Below, piece by piece: positions 1 through 9,229 of a DNA stretch of 64,000 nucleotides. Both the position numbers and the translations under genes were made by a program. Under the pieces are notes generated by a model, which ran no database searches, was not told the DNA's origin, and was given only the letters and a program-made list of their open reading frames with translations. Source of the stretch: an uncultured Bacilli bacterium (GTDB lineage Bacteria; Bacillota_I; Bacilli_A; RF39; UBA660); the NCBI GenBank assembly GCA_934098705.1, contig CAKOPC010000003.1, forward strand, positions 1-64,000. Reading direction: 5' to 3'. Within the stretch, counting starts at the first letter, position 1; every line of letters begins with the position of its first letter.

Positions 1-314
1 CCTGTTAAAATATCATCTTCTGCTACTTTTGTTGTTGTGCCTTTTATATAGTGATGTACTGTTACATTGGCAGCTTCCTTTAATTCATAATAGAATATTA
101 CTTTTTGTTCTTCTAAAGCAAATGTTCCTTCAACAAAACTTGGTTCTCCATCTGCTAATTTATAAATATCTAAATCTTGATGTGCATATGCTTTAAAGCC
201 TTCTGTTACTTTTCCTGTTAAAATATCATCTTCTGCTACTTTTGTTGTTGTGCCTTTTATATAGTGATGTACTGTTACATTGGCAGCTTCTTTTAATTCA
301 TAATAGAATATTAT
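1..314 (-). repeat. Tandem 213-bp MucBP repeat inside the surface protein
   Basis: Bases 1-101 repeat at 214-314 with about one mismatch, a period of 213 bp (71 codons). A more diverged copy lies at about 430-500. Near identity at DNA level implies recent duplication or recombination and possible length variation between strains. Confidence 0.9.
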
Positions 315-2300
315 AACATTTCCTTTTCTTTGTAAAGTTATAGTCTTTACATAAACATTATCTACTAAAGTATAGTTTTCAAGGTCTAAGATAGCTCTTC
401 CTGTTGCTTTTTCATTAACATATCCAGTTCCTGTTTCATCATCTGCTACTTTTTCAGTTGTACCTTTTATATAATGATGTATTACATAATCTGTAGGTAT
501 TCTTTTAACTGTTATTGTTACATTTGATACATTACTTATAACTTCATATGTTTTACCATTTTTTGTTGCAATAGTTTTAATGTAATATGTGAAATTAACA
601 TCTCCATAAAAATCTTCTGGTGCAAGATATGTAAATCTTCCTGAACCATCATTTGCAACATTTAATGTTCCTTTTGAAACACCATCAACAACTATTATTT
701 GATCTACTACTTCAAAACCATCTTGACTTAGTTTACCATTATAATCGTTATCTCTAATGTTTCCATTTAATGTTTCTCCTTGATTTACATCATATTCATC
801 ATCATCTGTTACAGATGGAATTACAACACTTGGAAGTGGTAAATCAAATTCTATATTTTTTGTTTCTGTATAGAATGGATTTCCATTTGATGCTACTCCG
901 CTTACTGTTGCACGTTTATTAGTATACATGCTTCCATAATATGGATTTACTGCTTTAATTCTAAATGTTAAATTATTTATAGCACTTGCTTTTAACTCTC
1001 CAATATACCATGTAAGAGTTGTTGTGCTATCTTTATTTTCTTTAACATTTAAAACATCATTTCCATCTTTATCTTTATAAGTTGTTGAACCATCTTCTAA
1101 AGTTTCTTTTGATGAATATTTTTCATTTAAATAATCTTTATCAACTTCAAATGTATCTGGTACAGTATCAATAACTTTTACATCACTTGCTATAAGGTCA
1201 ATTTGATGTTCAATAGCTTTAAATGCATCTTTTAGTCCTTCGATTGAACCAGCACTAAAATAGTTATCTTTACTTGATGCCATTTCTTCTAAAAACTTTT
1301 GAGCGTTTTCTCCAACATTACCAAAACCTATTGTGTATACAGTTCCAGTTTTCTTGAAATCTTTTATAGTATCCTTTGCTTTTGTACTCGGTTTATATTC
1401 TTCTTCTGTAGTACAATCATAATCATCATATGGAAAATTTACTGTTGCTTTACAAGTTTTAACAACTTGTGTTTTTCCTTTATCAAGATAATATATTCTT
1501 GTATAAGATTCTAGGTTTCCCCATCTATCATATACATAATCTGTATCTTCATGAAAGGATGTGTATTCATAGTTATCACTATTACCATCACCATGAAGAT
1601 TACCATTTTCATCATTATAGTATGTTGGTATTCCATCTGATAAAAGGATTATTGTTCTACTTGCTGTTTCATCTTCAAATAGTTCTGTTGCTTTTTTAAC
1701 ACCAGCTTGAACGTTAGTACCACCATCTGCAAATTTTCTGTCTATGCATCTTATTAAAGTTTCCTCATCATTTGATAATTCACAGTAATCATTTGCATCA
1801 ACATTACTTGCATAATATACTATTCCAACTTTTGTTAAATCTTTGTTACCATTTGATAATAAAGATTTAATTAGTTCTTTAGCTGCTGCTTTTAAGCTTG
1901 CCATTTTAGATGTGCCACCTAAAGTATTTTTCATACTACCTGATGCATCAAGTACTAAAACTATTTCTTTTTTGTCAGTTGAAACTTCGTTATAACCTTC
2001 ACCTTTTACAGTGATTGTTACATCAGCACTTCTACCATCTTCACCATCACCAGTTACTACTTCTGCTGTTTTATCTCCAGTAACTTGTCCTGGTTTTACT
2101 TCTTCTTCATCATCTTCTTCAACTACTGAAGAATAAGTTTCTACTTCTTGTTCTTCTTCTTTTTCTGTTTCTTGTTCTTCTACAATTTCTTCTTGGTTTT
2201 CAATTTCTTCTGTTTCTAACGCTTTTACTGTATTAATATTAGCAAAACTAATAGTTAATACAAAAAGCATTATAGAAACTAGTGAATAAAATCTTTTCAT
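1..2300 (-). CDS. VWA-domain, MucBP-repeat cell-surface protein (partial, 3' end outside window)
   Basis: Open on the minus strand from ATG at 2300 (GGGAAGG ribosome site upstream) to the window edge, so the C-terminus is missing. Residues 1-27 are a signal peptide ending near VKA. A Glu-rich acidic linker follows (about 28-70), then a von Willebrand A domain with the MIDAS motif DASGS at 118-122. After that come a cadherin-like/Big_9-type segment and tandem MucBP-like repeats beginning with HHYIKGTT. The last complete repeat is 71 residues and nearly identical to the next. Such proteins are normally wall- or membrane-anchored adhesins or pilus-tip-like proteins. The anchor signal is not visible. 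The VWA and signal peptide are clear; the ligand is unknown. Confidence 0.9.
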   Translation of the reverse strand, partial: MKRFYSLVSIMLFVLTISFANINTVKALETEEIENQEEIVEEQETEKEEEQEVETYSSVVEEDDEEEVKPGQVTGDKTAEVVTGDGEDGRSADVTITVKGEGYNEVSTDKKEIVLVLDASGSMKNTLGGTSKMASLKAAAKELIKSLLSNGNKDLTKVGIVYYASNVDANDYCELSNDEETLIRCIDRKFADGGTNVQAGVKKATELFEDETASRTIILLSDGIPTYYNDENGNLHGDGNSDNYEYTSFHEDTDYVYDRWGNLESYTRIYYLDKGKTQVVKTCKATVNFPYDDYDCTTEEEYKPSTKAKDTIKDFKKTGTVYTIGFGNVGENAQKFLEEMASSKDNYFSAGSIEGLKDAFKAIEHQIDLIASDVKVIDTVPDTFEVDKDYLNEKYSSKETLEDGSTTYKDKDGNDVLNVKENKDSTTTLTWYIGELKASAINNLTFRIKAVNPYYGSMYTNKRATVSGVASNGNPFYTETKNIEFDLPLPSVVIPSVTDDDEYDVNQGETLNGNIRDNDYNGKLSQDGFEVVDQIIVVDGVSKGTLNVANDGSGRFTYLAPEDFYGDVNFTYYIKTIATKNGKTYEVISNVSNVTITVKRIPTDYVIHHYIKGTTEKVADDETGTGYVNEKATGRAILDLENYTLVDNVYVKTITLQRKGNVIIFYYELKEAANVTVHHYIKGTTTKVAEDDILTGKVTEGFKAYAHQDLDIYKLADGEPSFVEGTFALEEQKVIFYYELKEAANVTVHHYIKGTTTKVAEDDILT

Positions 2301-2377
2301 TAACCATTACCTTCCCTTTCTTAATATTTTTGAATAAATAAATACAACAGCTATACTTACTTATTCCATAAAAACGC

Positions 2378-2514
2378 CTTTGAATCTTCAAGACAAATCC
2401 CCCAAAACGTTTTAATGCTTTTTATGATAACCACTTTAATATAAAAAGTCAAGAAAAATGTTATATTTTGTCGATATTTTTGTCTCTTTAAGTGTAATAA
2501 ATGAAGATTCAAAG
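2378..2514. repeat. 13-bp inverted repeat in the divergent intergenic region
   Basis: CTTTGAATCTTCA at 2378-2390 is matched by its exact reverse complement at 2502-2514, arms 111 bp apart. It lies in the 331-bp gap between the divergent VWA and DUF368 genes (2301-2631), which otherwise holds promoters only. It could be paired regulator sites; function unknown. Confidence 0.55.
2424..2452 (-). promoter_or_regulatory. Promoter of the VWA surface protein gene
   Basis: Reading the minus strand: TTGACT (2452-2447), 17-base spacer, TATCAT (2429-2424). The start site would be near 2417, giving a leader of about 117 nt before ATG 2300. The leader contains one arm of the 13-bp inverted repeat at 2378-2390. 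Confidence 0.7.
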
Positions 2515-2631
2515 AATTTTATTCTTAATGATATATTTTATTCATACTTCATTTATTATAATGGTTATTCTTTTTATATATTATGCATTTATTTTATAAA
2601 AGACAATATAATTTATTAAACGGAGGATTTG

Positions 2632-3402
2632 ATGAAGAATTTTATAAAAGGGTTATTAGGAGGTATTGGTAATATAACACCAGGTTTAAGTGGTAGTGCT
2701 ATTCTTATAATTTTAGGAGTTTATGAAAACTGTATACATGCAATAAGTAATATATTTAAAGACTTTAAAAAAAGCTTTCTATATCTTTTTCCAATAGGTG
2801 CTGGAATACTTGTTGGTACATTTTTATTTAGTAATGTTATTCTTTTTTCATTAAATAAGTATCCCCTTGCAACATCTATCATATTTGTATGTTTTATGAT
2901 AGGTACCCTTCCTTCTTTATTTAAAAATGTAAATGAATTTAAACCTTTATACTTAATACCTTTTGTAATAACTTTTCTTCTTGGTATAATACTTTTATTT
3001 TATAAAAATACTTATTCTTTTAATATTAATGAAACAAGTTATATATCTTTAATTTTGGTAGGAATAATTATTGCTATATCAACTATTATTCCTGGGATAT
3101 CATCTACAATTCTTTTAAATATAATTGGTATGTATAAAATATATATAACTAGTATAAATACTTTAGATATAAAAACATTATTTTTTATAGGTATTGGAGT
3201 TTTTATAGGGTTTTTATACCTTTCTAAGTTAATTGACTTTCTTCTTAAAAAGTATCATGATTATACATTTTGTGCAATTATTGGCTTTGTAATTTCTACA
3301 ATACCTGCTCTTTTTATGACTCCTATTGAGATAAATTCTCAGTTTTTTATAGGTATATTACTTGGTATTATTGCTATATTTATAACGATTAAATTATCTT
3401 GA
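2632..3402 (+). CDS. DUF368 membrane protein, putative polyprenyl-phosphate transporter (PopT-type)
   Basis: 256 residues, almost entirely hydrophobic, with about eight to nine predicted membrane spans. The N-terminus (FIKGLLGGIGNITPGLSGS) and the internal IIPGISSTILLN segment are the two conserved Gly/Pro loops of DUF368. Members of this family (PopT) have been shown to recycle undecaprenyl phosphate across the cytoplasmic membrane for wall polymer synthesis; that role is taken from the family. ATG 2632 is chosen over the TTG at 2629 because GGAGG at 2622-2626 is then 5 nt away. It ends in TGA and is followed at 51 bp by the slipin gene, probably co-transcribed. Confidence 0.85.
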   Translation: MKNFIKGLLGGIGNITPGLSGSAILIILGVYENCIHAISNIFKDFKKSFLYLFPIGAGILVGTFLFSNVILFSLNKYPLATSIIFVCFMIGTLPSLFKNVNEFKPLYLIPFVITFLLGIILLFYKNTYSFNINETSYISLILVGIIIAISTIIPGISSTILLNIIGMYKIYITSINTLDIKTLFFIGIGVFIGFLYLSKLIDFLLKKYHDYTFCAIIGFVISTIPALFMTPIEINSQFFIGILLGIIAIFITIKLS

Positions 3403-3452
3403 AATATAATAGAAAATCTAATATAATAGATAATGAAAGGAGAGTTTAATTT

Positions 3453-4211
3453 ATGATTTTAGTTCTAATTATAATTATAGCAATTATCTTACTTTGTTCT
3501 ATTAGACAAATAGATGAATATGAAAGGGGTATTAAATTTAGCTTAGGAAAATTTTCTAAAATAATGAATCCTGGTTGGAATATTGTATTACCTATATTTC
3601 AATCATATAAAAAGGTTGATATAAGAACTAAAGCTGTTGATGTTCCAGAACAAGATGCAATAACAAAAGACAATGTTTCTGTTAGAATTAATGCTGTTAT
3701 TTATTATAAAATATTTGATGCTTCTAAAGCTATACTTGCTGTTGAAAATTATTATTATGCAACAAGTCAACTTACACAAACTACAATGAGAAATATTGTA
3801 GGTTCTGTAACTTTAGATGAGCTTTTGGCAGAACGTGAAAAGATTTCTACTAAAATTTGTGAAGTAATTGATGAAGCAACTGACCCTTGGGGTATAAAGG
3901 TTGAAAATATCGAACTTAAAGATATTTCTCTTCCTGAAGAAATGCAAAGAGTTATTGCTAAAGTTGCTGAAGCAGAACGTGAAAAAGTAGCTGTTATAAC
4001 TAAAGCAGCTGGTGAAGTTGAAGCAAGTGAAAATTTAGCTATTGCTGCTAAAAAAATGAGTGATACACCAGGTGCACTTCATTTAAGAACACTTGCAACT
4101 TTAAATGATTTATCATCAGACCAATCAAATACAATTATATTTGCAATACCTATTGAGATAATGAAATCATTTGAAACTTATAACAATTCTCATAAAGATA
4201 AAAAAGATTAG
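3453..4211 (+). CDS. SPFH/band 7 family slipin (stomatin-like)
   Basis: 252 residues. One N-terminal membrane span (about 1-16) is followed by a complete prohibitin-homology domain: RQIDEYERGIKFSLGKF, the NPGWN turn, the TKDNVSV block and the DISLPEEMQR block. An Ala/Glu-rich helix (EAEREKVAVITKAAGEVEASE) promotes oligomerisation in this family. Slipins assemble into membrane-bound scaffolds; no specific partner is known here. A typical partner NfeD gene is absent. GGAGAG lies about 9 nt before the ATG. It ends in a bidirectional terminator facing fic. Confidence 0.9.
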   Translation: MILVLIIIIAIILLCSIRQIDEYERGIKFSLGKFSKIMNPGWNIVLPIFQSYKKVDIRTKAVDVPEQDAITKDNVSVRINAVIYYKIFDASKAILAVENYYYATSQLTQTTMRNIVGSVTLDELLAEREKISTKICEVIDEATDPWGIKVENIELKDISLPEEMQRVIAKVAEAEREKVAVITKAAGEVEASENLAIAAKKMSDTPGALHLRTLATLNDLSSDQSNTIIFAIPIEIMKSFETYNNSHKDKKD

Positions 4212-4240
4212 AATTTAAAATTTAAATTCTAATCTTTTTT
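4206..4240. terminator. Bidirectional terminator between slipin and fic
   Basis: GATTAGAATTTA and TAAATTCTAATC form a near-perfect hairpin (4206-4234). A T-run follows it on the plus side, and the convergent fic gene ends immediately beyond, so it can serve the plus-strand operon and possibly fic. Confidence 0.85.
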
Positions 4241-5139
4241 TATTGTCTAATTCTTTTTATATTCATTTTATCAACTGTTTTTATAAAGTCATTGCTTTCA
4301 AGACTTTGATTTTTACTTATACTTTCAAGTACACTACTTTTTTTATCAAGTTTTTGTATTAAAAAGTATAATTGTTCATCATACATATTAAGCATAAAGT
4401 TTAAATAATTATTTATTTCGTGGTTTGTATCTTTATATAGTCCAAATGTTATATTATCTATCATTTCACAATATTGTACTTTATAATCACTTATTCTTGG
4501 TGAAATATTTAAAGGACATAGTTTTAAATTTGTTCCATATAAATTATTTATCATTTCTGTAAACTTAATATTTTGTATCATTCTACCACATCTTCCATTA
4601 CCATCTTGATAAGGGTGTATTCTTATAAATAAAAGCTGACATAATGATGCTTTAATAAAGGGATTAGAGTTAATTGTTTGAATCCCTTTTGTTTTGTAAA
4701 ACTTAATGTAATCGTTCATAAATTTTGGAACATCAGTAAACTTTGGTGGGTAATAAAAGACATTTGGCATACCATTTACTACTCCCTCAACTGTTACATC
4801 TTTTTGTCTATAACTACTTTTTTCACTTCCTCCATTATAAACAAAGGAATGAAGTTTATGTATTCTATTATTACTTATTTGTAAAGTATCAAAGAATAAG
4901 TCATTTTCAAGTATTGATGATGGCGTACATAATCCTTCGATATTGTTAGATGAATTTAGTTCGTTAAATAAGGAATCTATCCAAAAGTATATAACTGAGT
5001 AACTATCATATTTAGATAGTTTATCAAAATATTCTTGAAATAAACTTGTTGTATATTCTAAGTGTTCTAGTATTCTTGGTTCTAGTTTTATGTTTTCGGT
5101 ATATTTTTCTAAATCAAAATAATCATTATGTTTATCCAT
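4240..5139 (-). CDS. Fic domain protein (putative AMPylase/nucleotidyltransferase)
   Basis: 299 residues. The catalytic Fic loop is intact: H175-P-Y-Q-D179-G-N-G-R183-C-G-R186, matching HxFx(D/E)GNGRxxR except Tyr for Phe. Upstream, S64-N-N-I-E68-G69 fits the inhibitory (S/T)xxxE(G/N) motif of class II Fic proteins, whose Glu blocks ATP until relieved. No signal peptide is seen, so it is cytosolic unless exported by another route. An AGGGGG site precedes ATG 5139. It is the next gene after the T4SS block on the same strand but is separated from it by a terminator at 5194-5223. Modification target unknown; a secreted effector or a toxin-type role are both open. Confidence 0.9.
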   Translation of the reverse strand: MDKHNDYFDLEKYTENIKLEPRILEHLEYTTSLFQEYFDKLSKYDSYSVIYFWIDSLFNELNSSNNIEGLCTPSSILENDLFFDTLQISNNRIHKLHSFVYNGGSEKSSYRQKDVTVEGVVNGMPNVFYYPPKFTDVPKFMNDYIKFYKTKGIQTINSNPFIKASLCQLLFIRIHPYQDGNGRCGRMIQNIKFTEMINNLYGTNLKLCPLNISPRISDYKVQYCEMIDNITFGLYKDTNHEINNYLNFMLNMYDEQLYFLIQKLDKKSSVLESISKNQSLESNDFIKTVDKMNIKRIRQ

Positions 5140-5193
5140 AAATATCCCCCTTTTTTTAATTCTGCTATATTATACAACTTTTTTTAATATTTG

Positions 5194-5223
5194 TCAAAAA
5201 AAGCATGAACAAAGGTTCATACT
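5194..5223 (-). terminator. Terminator after the VirD4 gene
   Basis: On the minus strand AGTATGAAC, a CTTT loop and GTTCATGCT form a 9-bp stem with one G-U pair, followed by seven T. It ends the secretion-gene block just after the VirD4 stop at 5231. Confidence 0.85.
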
Positions 5224-5230
5224 TTTATAA

Positions 5231-7333
5231 TTATTCATCAAAGAAATCATCAAAGAACTCATCATCTGTTAATTTTTCTTTATGTTCTTCATAAGTTTCA
5301 TTTTTATTATTTGTTTCTTTTATATCTTTTTGTGTCATATCATCAAGTAAAGGTTTGTTGTCTTCTTTAGTTGATATAACAGTTTCCTCTTGTTTTTCTT
5401 CATTTTGTTTAGCAAGATTTTCTTCTTGTTCTTCTTTTTCAAGTTCTGCTATTTTCTCATCTATCTTTTTAACTAATTCATTAACATCAAAATCTTGTTT
5501 CATAGAGGACATAAACGGATTATTTTGCATTGTCATTTGTTGTTTAAATGGATTCTCTCCCATAAATGGATTTTCATTATCATTATCTTCCATCATGCTT
5601 CTTAATTTTTCTTCACGTTTTTGTTCTACAAATCTTTTTAAATCGAATACTTTTATTGGTTCAATATTTCTTACGACAAATGGATCTGCTTCATAGTTTT
5701 TAACGCCCCAATTAATTTTCCAGTTTGGGTATAACTTTGTTTTTAATGGTCTTTGTCTTGTTCTTATAGCAATAGCTTCATGTTCCTTCATAAGTTGTAG
5801 TTCTGCAACAGTAATTAAAGGTCTTGATTCTTCATGTTCCTTATCGCCTTTACCTACTTTTACCTTTTTATCACCACAAAGTTTTGATATTTCTTCAAGA
5901 GCTGATAGCTCTGTTGTAAGTAAGTATAGTAAGTTGTTACAGTTAGCTCTTATTGTTTGAGCTACTTCTTTTCCATATACAGCATCAAGTCCTGCAAAGT
6001 TTTGAATAATCATGGTAAGTCTTATATGTCTTGATCTTGCTGCCGCAACCATAGTTGTTATATCTTTTAATGGTGGCATATTTTGAAACTCATCCAAAAT
6101 GAAATTAGTTCTTACAGGTAATACACCATTTTCTGTTTCTTGGGCTACTCCTATTAAAGTTTCATAACATTGTTTTACAAAGATAGTTGCAAGTGAGTGG
6201 TATGTCTTTTTTTCATCTTGAATTATTAAAAATACGGCTGTTTTATGTTTTCCAATATCAAACATATCAAAATCACTATGTGATAACATTTCACTTAATA
6301 TTTCACGTGATGCAAAAAGTCTTATTTTTTGTTTAAAAGTTGAAAGTATTGAAGCTTTTGTTTCTTCTGCTGCCATTACTGTACCTGATGCACAGGTATA
6401 AGCTGCACTTGCTGGATCTTTATCATTAAAGTATTCTTTTATATAGGTACTTCTACCTGCGAAACGCTCTTCTCCTACTGTTGTCATAACAGAGATACTA
6501 TTTAAGTTTACTTCTTCTTCTTTAGCATCTTCAAAAAGTCCAAGAGCTAAAGCTGTAAAATAGTCTGCTGATGATTTTTCCCAGAAAGCATCTTTTTGTC
6601 CGCCTTCTTCATACAAAATATTACTAGCAACGTCATCTAAAAGTTCCATTGCTTTATCTGTATCACCTGATTTATATAGTTTATATGGTAAGGCAAGTGG
6701 ATTCCAACAATTACCTTTTTGTGGTTCACGGAAGTTTAAAACAACAATTTTGTATCCCCTTTTCTTTAATAAACCTGCATTATTTTTATAAATTTCTGCT
6801 TTAGGGTCTGTTACAATCATTGATTCTCCATGTTTAGCAAGTATTTTAACAAGTGGTAATACAACATCCTGAGTTTTACCAGCACCAGTTGAACCAACAA
6901 CTATATTATGACTTTCTCCTGGATCAACCCATATTTCTTTACCATCATTTATAAGTGGAAAACCAGCATCAGTATATACAGGATCTGTTACATTAACTTT
7001 TTTTAATGTTTTTTTTGCTTCTTTTATGGTAGCAAATCTTGAATACCCTTTATCTTCTTTTTCTCCAACACTTATACCAAAACCTTTTTCTTTTTCAAAA
7101 AAGTATGATTTTACTCCCAATATAATACCAACAAGTGCTAGTAAAAAAAATAAAAGAGTTGTACCAAATAAATTATGTTTAAATATTACAAAAGGATCAA
7201 GACCTGCAAAACCAAAGCCTCTTACTATTGTATATATATTGGCAACTAAGATACTTATAAAATAAAATAATACTATAACAAATAATACAAATATTAACCA
7301 ATCTTTTGCGGTTGCTTTAAATTTTAATTTCAT
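5231..7333 (-). CDS. VirD4/TraG-family type IV coupling ATPase
   Basis: 700 residues from ATG 7333, chosen because GGAGGGG lies 7 nt upstream; the longer reading to 7363 has no ribosome site. Two N-terminal membrane spans (about 12-32 and 56-75) are followed by a RecA-like motor with Walker A GSTGAGKT (147-154) and a Walker B-like FILDEFQNMP. The last 150 residues are Gln/Glu/Lys-rich and low complexity. Coupling proteins recruit DNA or protein substrates to the secretion channel. It has its own promoter (7365-7393) and a terminator before it, so it may be expressed apart from virB4. No relaxase is encoded nearby, so a protein substrate is possible. Confidence 0.9.
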   Translation of the reverse strand: MKLKFKATAKDWLIFVLFVIVLFYFISILVANIYTIVRGFGFAGLDPFVIFKHNLFGTTLLFFLLALVGIILGVKSYFFEKEKGFGISVGEKEDKGYSRFATIKEAKKTLKKVNVTDPVYTDAGFPLINDGKEIWVDPGESHNIVVGSTGAGKTQDVVLPLVKILAKHGESMIVTDPKAEIYKNNAGLLKKRGYKIVVLNFREPQKGNCWNPLALPYKLYKSGDTDKAMELLDDVASNILYEEGGQKDAFWEKSSADYFTALALGLFEDAKEEEVNLNSISVMTTVGEERFAGRSTYIKEYFNDKDPASAAYTCASGTVMAAEETKASILSTFKQKIRLFASREILSEMLSHSDFDMFDIGKHKTAVFLIIQDEKKTYHSLATIFVKQCYETLIGVAQETENGVLPVRTNFILDEFQNMPPLKDITTMVAAARSRHIRLTMIIQNFAGLDAVYGKEVAQTIRANCNNLLYLLTTELSALEEISKLCGDKKVKVGKGDKEHEESRPLITVAELQLMKEHEAIAIRTRQRPLKTKLYPNWKINWGVKNYEADPFVVRNIEPIKVFDLKRFVEQKREEKLRSMMEDNDNENPFMGENPFKQQMTMQNNPFMSSMKQDFDVNELVKKIDEKIAELEKEEQEENLAKQNEEKQEETVISTKEDNKPLLDDMTQKDIKETNNKNETYEEHKEKLTDDEFFDDFFDE

Positions 7334-7364
7334 ATTTACCCCTCCAAACGGAATTACTAACATA

Positions 7365-7393
7365 ATTATATCTTATTTTTATAAAAATAACAA
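7365..7393 (-). promoter_or_regulatory. Promoter of the VirD4 gene
   Basis: Minus strand: TTGTTA (7393-7388), 17-base spacer, TATAAT (7370-7365), about 30 bp before the GGAGGGG site. Confidence 0.65.
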
Positions 7394-7410
7394 TTATTAT
7401 TTTTTAAAAA

Positions 7411-7439
7411 GAAAAAAATTCACAAAAACTTGTGAATTT
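7411..7439 (-). terminator. Terminator between virB4 and virD4
   Basis: Minus strand AAATTCACAA-GTTT-TTGTGAATTT, a perfect 10-bp stem followed by a T-run (A-run at 7412-7418 on the plus strand). It follows directly on the VirB4 stop. Confidence 0.85.
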
Positions 7440-9229
7440 TATAGTCCTCCACCACTTCCAAAAGATTCTAATTCTTCTGGTGTTACAACTACATTTATTT
7501 GCATTCTTCTTGAACCACATACAAATAATGCGTTACCTTGTGAATATCTTTTTATAGCTTCTTTTTCATTATCATTTAAATCTATTAATAATGATAAATC
7601 TTCTACTGCTTGCTTTTTAAGTCCCATTACTAAGTAATATGAAGCATTATCAAATATTGCTTTTCCTTGTGTTATTACAGCTTGTGGTGTAAAATCACTT
7701 GGTTGCTGTGTTATTATTATGTTTCCTGTATTATACTTTCTTGCTCTTCTTTGAATTTGTGCTAAAAAGTCTGCTCCTAATACATTACCACCTGATAATA
7801 ATACATGAGCTTCATCTACCATCATTACTGTATTTACATCTGGTTCAAGACATAAACTCCAAGCATATTTTAATACGTTAAAGAAAAGAGCATTTCTAAT
7901 ATTAGTATCACTATTCATTAGTTCTTTTATATTAAACACGATAAAGTTACTTCTTGGTGCTATTGTTGTATGTCCGTTAAAATAAAATCTTAATTCATTT
8001 GTAAGCGGTCTTATTTTAAGTTCTAGTCTTTCCATTACATCTCTTTCATGCGTCATATCTGTCATTGATATTAATTTACTTTTTATAGTGGCATAAACAT
8101 CATCAAATGTGGGATATTGCTGTGATGTAAGACGAGAAAAATCTGTTGTAAAATCTATTCCAAAACGACGATATGTTTCTTGTACTAATTCTATAAATAG
8201 ATTTAGTACATCTTCATCTATTGATGGGTCATAATATTTCATAAAACCTTTTAAAAATTGTAATGTTTTTGTAAGTACAGTATAGCCAAGTCCTTGTTGT
8301 ATTTCTTCTTCATCAGCATCTACTAAAACTTCAAGTGGATTTATTAGTCCAAAATCTCCACCTTTTCCTAAATCTATTGTATCTCCTCCAAAAAGACGTA
8401 CCATATCTACTAATTCATTTTCTGGGTCTATACATACTACTTTATAGCCATTTCTTATTGATGTTCTAAGTAATAGTTTAGCTGCTGTTGATTTTCCTGA
8501 ACCTGATGTTCCTAGTATTACCATGTTAGCATTGTTTCTATTATGTTCTTTTCTTATTTGATATAAGAACTGATTAAATAGAACTACTCCTCCTGAAAAG
8601 TCTGTTCCAAGTAAGCATGATGCTCCTGGATCTTTTATACTATCAAATATATAAGGATACATTGCTGCCATTGTTGGACTTGGCATTATTGTTCCAACTC
8701 TTTCCTCTATTACTTGTTTTGGGAATATTGGTAAAATGCTTTTTAATACTTTTTCTTGTTCAAATCTTAATGGTACTGCCCTTAGTCCCATTGCATCTAA
8801 GTAGTTTTTAGTTGTTCCTTTTCTTAATTCTAACTCTTCAAATGTATCTGCTGTTATTACAACATGCATTTGGAAATCAAATATTTTAGACTGAGCTGCT
8901 GCAAGTTGTTGTACAAAAGATTCTAATGTATCAAAATCTTGTCTTATTCTCTCCTGGTTTGTTCTATCTTTTTCTTCTTGATACCTTACTTTTAAATTTG
9001 CTAGCTCCTTATTTAACATTTTTGATAGCATTGAAAATGGTACTGGTATATGCTTTACTACAATTTTTACCCCAGGCATATTTGTTATATTTGATATATA
9101 TCCAACACCTATACTTCTAGGCCATGATACTACTGTTAGTATTGACATATATTTATCGCTTACTACTATATAATTTGGATTTGTAAAATCTAATCCTTTT
9201 GGAGCTATTTCACTTTTAAATGTACTCAC
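7439..9229 (-). CDS. VirB4-family type IV secretion ATPase (TrsE/TraE-like)
   Basis: 596 residues starting at GTG 9229, which overlaps the TGA of the preceding gene by three bases (translational coupling). The N-terminal VirB4 domain (about 1-210) leads into a P-loop GTSGSGKST (240-248); a Walker B-like MMVDEAHVLL and a QRRARKYN segment lie further on. VirB4 powers assembly of the secretion channel at the membrane face. Its order relative to PrgI-like and TrsD-like proteins matches Gram-positive conjugation modules such as the pSK41 tra/trs region (family knowledge). It is slightly short for VirB4, consistent with the separate 213-residue protein upstream carrying part of the N-terminal region. 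Confidence 0.9.
   Translation of the reverse strand: MSTFKSEIAPKGLDFTNPNYIVVSDKYMSILTVVSWPRSIGVGYISNITNMPGVKIVVKHIPVPFSMLSKMLNKELANLKVRYQEEKDRTNQERIRQDFDTLESFVQQLAAAQSKIFDFQMHVVITADTFEELELRKGTTKNYLDAMGLRAVPLRFEQEKVLKSILPIFPKQVIEERVGTIMPSPTMAAMYPYIFDSIKDPGASCLLGTDFSGGVVLFNQFLYQIRKEHNRNNANMVILGTSGSGKSTAAKLLLRTSIRNGYKVVCIDPENELVDMVRLFGGDTIDLGKGGDFGLINPLEVLVDADEEEIQQGLGYTVLTKTLQFLKGFMKYYDPSIDEDVLNLFIELVQETYRRFGIDFTTDFSRLTSQQYPTFDDVYATIKSKLISMTDMTHERDVMERLELKIRPLTNELRFYFNGHTTIAPRSNFIVFNIKELMNSDTNIRNALFFNVLKYAWSLCLEPDVNTVMMVDEAHVLLSGGNVLGADFLAQIQRRARKYNTGNIIITQQPSDFTPQAVITQGKAIFDNASYYLVMGLKKQAVEDLSLLIDLNDNEKEAIKRYSQGNALFVCGSRRMQINVVVTPEELESFGSGGGL

Noticed and set aside
1299..1699. Plus-strand open frames inside the VWA gene
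   Set aside because: Cys/Phe/Ile-rich antisense shadows without ribosome sites; the minus strand encodes a coherent VWA domain.
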